The notes under the pieces are model-generated. The model saw only the letters and a program-made list of their open reading frames with translations, had not been told where the DNA came from and did no database searches. 6,396 nt of DNA, from assembly GCA_021819025.1 (NCBI GenBank), contig JAKASN010000118.1, positions 1-6,396 on the forward strand, read 5' to 3'. This document shows positions 5,698 through 6,396 of this stretch, piece by piece (position 1 is the stretch's first letter; each line of letters begins with the position of its first letter). The translations under genes and the position numbers were made by a program. The stretch comes from Actinomycetes bacterium (GTDB taxonomy: Bacteria > Actinomycetota > Acidimicrobiia > Acidimicrobiales > Acidimicrobiaceae).

Positions 5698-5832
5698 ATG
5701 ACAACGAGACACACTGCAGCCGCGCGCAAAATCAAGCCTAAATCGATAATTCGGACGACTCTCGCACAATATCCATGCACTTGGGCACCTTTTACTAGCT
5801 CACGCCTCACCAACATCGGCACGTCCGACTAA
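5698..5832 (+). CDS. Possible 44-residue small protein, unrecognised
   Basis: An ATG at 5698 is preceded by GGAAGGG with a 5-nt gap, a good ribosome site, and opens a 44-codon frame ending in TAA at 5830-5832. The product has a basic N-terminal half (MTTRHTAAARKIKPK) and no membrane segment or known motif. It begins 55 nt after the merB stop on the same strand, so it could be co-transcribed. The same frame is open further upstream only as an overlap with merB. A chance ORF is at least as likely. Confidence 0.2.
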   Translation: MTTRHTAAARKIKPKSIIRTTLAQYPCTWAPFTSSRLTNIGTSD

Positions 5833-6014
5833 TGCAGTCGGTCCGAGTAAAGCCGCAGTGCTATGGCCGAGCGCCGCGAACTAGCCCGCTCAAGCCAGTG
5901 AAACCAAGGCGCATCGAGCGATTGAGCCGTAAAGCGAGCTTGGCATCCTGGGACTGGACGAGCCATATTTGCAGCTCAAACCACGCCCTCACTTAAACCC
6001 TGGCACGGACTCAT

Positions 6015-6035
6015 CGGCGCTGCGGATGGGCGCCG
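6015..6035. repeat. Inverted repeat, 6-bp GC stem
   Basis: CGGCGC at 6015-6020 pairs with GCGCCG at 6030-6035 around a 9-nt loop. No T-rich tract follows on either strand. It could serve as a weak terminator for the tRNA transcript (150 nt past its 3' end) or for merB, or be chance in GC-rich DNA. Confidence 0.3.
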
Positions 6036-6182
6036 CTAAGAGGATTACGCGGGAGTTCGACGCAAGTCTCCCATGCGACGTGCGGCCTCTTCTCGAATCA
6101 AACCCCAGGGCGCCAGCGAAACACAATCTCGGTTGATTATCGGCCGTCTACGACTCACTCACGCGAAGTAAGGCTTGAACTG

Positions 6183-6255
6183 CGCCCCCGGTAGGACTCG
6201 AACCTACGACCTGCTGCTTAGAAGGCAGTTGCTCTATCCGCTGAGCTACAGGGGC
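6183..6255 (-). tRNA. tRNA-Arg (anticodon UCU)
   Basis: The minus strand folds as a complete 73-nt cloverleaf. The acceptor stem GCCCCTG pairs with CGGGGGC with one T-G wobble, followed by discriminator G. The D arm contains AGCTCAGCGGATAGAGC. The anticodon loop CTTCTAA carries anticodon TCT (plus-strand 6220-6222), which reads AGA/AGG arginine codons. The T arm has GTAGG and CCTAC around TTCGAGT. The anticodon stem has an A-C mismatch at its outer pair (27-43). The 3' CCA is not encoded, as the next bases are CAG, so a CCA-adding enzyme is required. The 5' end lies 7 nt after the stop of the upstream reading frame, so co-transcription or a promoter inside that gene is likely. Confidence 0.96.
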
Positions 6256-6262
6256 AGAATAT

Positions 6263-6396
6263 TCAATCTAATCGCTGCATAAGGCAGCCTAAATCGCCAT
6301 CGACAGCTAGGTCTTCGGCTTTTGCAACTACTGCGGACAAGGGCATGGGGATCCAGCTAGGAGGATAGGCAACATAAATCGCATCGAGTCCATCTA
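6263..6396 (-). CDS. C-terminal part of an unrecognised protein, cut by the window edge
   Basis: The minus strand is open from the right edge to a TGA at 6265-6263, giving 43 complete codons plus the stop. The peptide runs from DGLDAIYVAYPP to LGCLMQRLD, with balanced composition and gene-like codon use, while the plus strand has many stops here. A stretch this short can stay open by chance, so the evidence is moderate. I do not recognise the family. A short hairpin GCTGC-5 nt-GCAGC (6274-6288) lies in its last codons. The stop is 7 nt before the tRNA 5' end. Confidence 0.45.
   Translation of the reverse strand, partial: DGLDAIYVAYPPSWIPMPLSAVVAKAEDLAVDGDLGCLMQRLD

Larger units (their letters stand above)
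5643..6182. other. Gene-poor region between the merB-like gene and the tRNA
   Basis: About 540 bases contain no recognisable gene. Besides the weak 44-codon frame at 5698-5832, there is a hairpin CGGCGC-9 nt-GCGCCG (6015-6035) and a GGGAG/CTCCC pair further right. Stop codons are frequent in all frames after 5833. No transposase remnant, array or clear intrinsic terminator with a U-tract is visible. The stretch adjoins the 3' end of the tRNA. Confidence 0.6.

Noticed and set aside
5036..5704. A 222-codon minus-strand open frame, slightly longer than the merB-like gene
   Set aside because: It lies antisense to the merB-like gene, whose product has clear catalytic motifs and a ribosome site. 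The antisense translation is low-complexity with no recognisable domain.
1..6396. CRISPR array, insertion sequence, phage genes or riboswitch
   Set aside because: No regularly spaced repeats, transposase or integrase motifs, long terminal inverted repeats or recognisable riboswitch cores were found on either strand by reading.

Overview
The window looks like chromosomal DNA of a free-living bacterium with mid-50s % GC (estimated by eye). Several genes use GTG or TTG starts. The style of the short ApbE, the short FMN-binding protein with a Ser/Thr/Ala/Pro linker and the multi-domain ferric-reductase-like protein suggests an actinobacterium. An acidophilic iron-cycling lineage would fit the redox and mercury genes, but that is inference only.

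Layout from left to right. Positions 1-142 hold a perfect 9-bp hairpin (10-32) that may end the first transcript. Two minus-strand genes follow: an isocitrate lyase/PEP mutase superfamily enzyme (143-1045) and, upstream of it in transcription, a GlcG/HbpS-type small protein (1215-1634). An extended -10 element lies upstream of the GlcG gene. A gene-poor stretch (1635-2037) ends in an (AG)12 microsatellite that touches the stop codon of the next operon. That operon (2038-4694, minus strand) is a tight three-gene unit, in transcription order: a membrane ferric-reductase-like haem/FAD/NAD(P)H oxidoreductase, a membrane-anchored FMN-binding-domain protein with an SGAT flavinylation motif, and an ApbE-type FAD:protein FMN transferase. 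Gene spacing is 12 bp and then a 4-bp overlap, and all three starts are non-ATG.

A 315-bp divergent intergenic region separates this operon from a plus-strand alkylmercury lyase gene (merB-like, 5010-5642), which has no visible merA or merR in the window. Downstream lie about 540 bases with no convincing gene, apart from one weak 44-codon ORF and one hairpin. A minus-strand tRNA-Arg(UCU) follows (6183-6255), then the C-terminal end of an unrecognised minus-strand protein that runs off the right edge, only 7 nt from the tRNA.

How the genes work together: the three-gene operon makes biochemical sense as a flavin-based trans-membrane electron path. NAD(P)H electrons would enter at the FAD/NAD module, cross the membrane through two haems held by paired histidines, and pass to an extracytoplasmic protein carrying covalent FMN installed by the ApbE enzyme. 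This resembles known flavinylation-linked systems, so the architecture is not new; the terminal acceptor is unknown. The merB-like gene would cleave carbon-mercury bonds, but the Hg(II) reductase it normally feeds must lie elsewhere or be absent. The GlcG and lyase genes probably form a separate small carbon-metabolism transcript. I see no CRISPR array, insertion sequence or phage gene.
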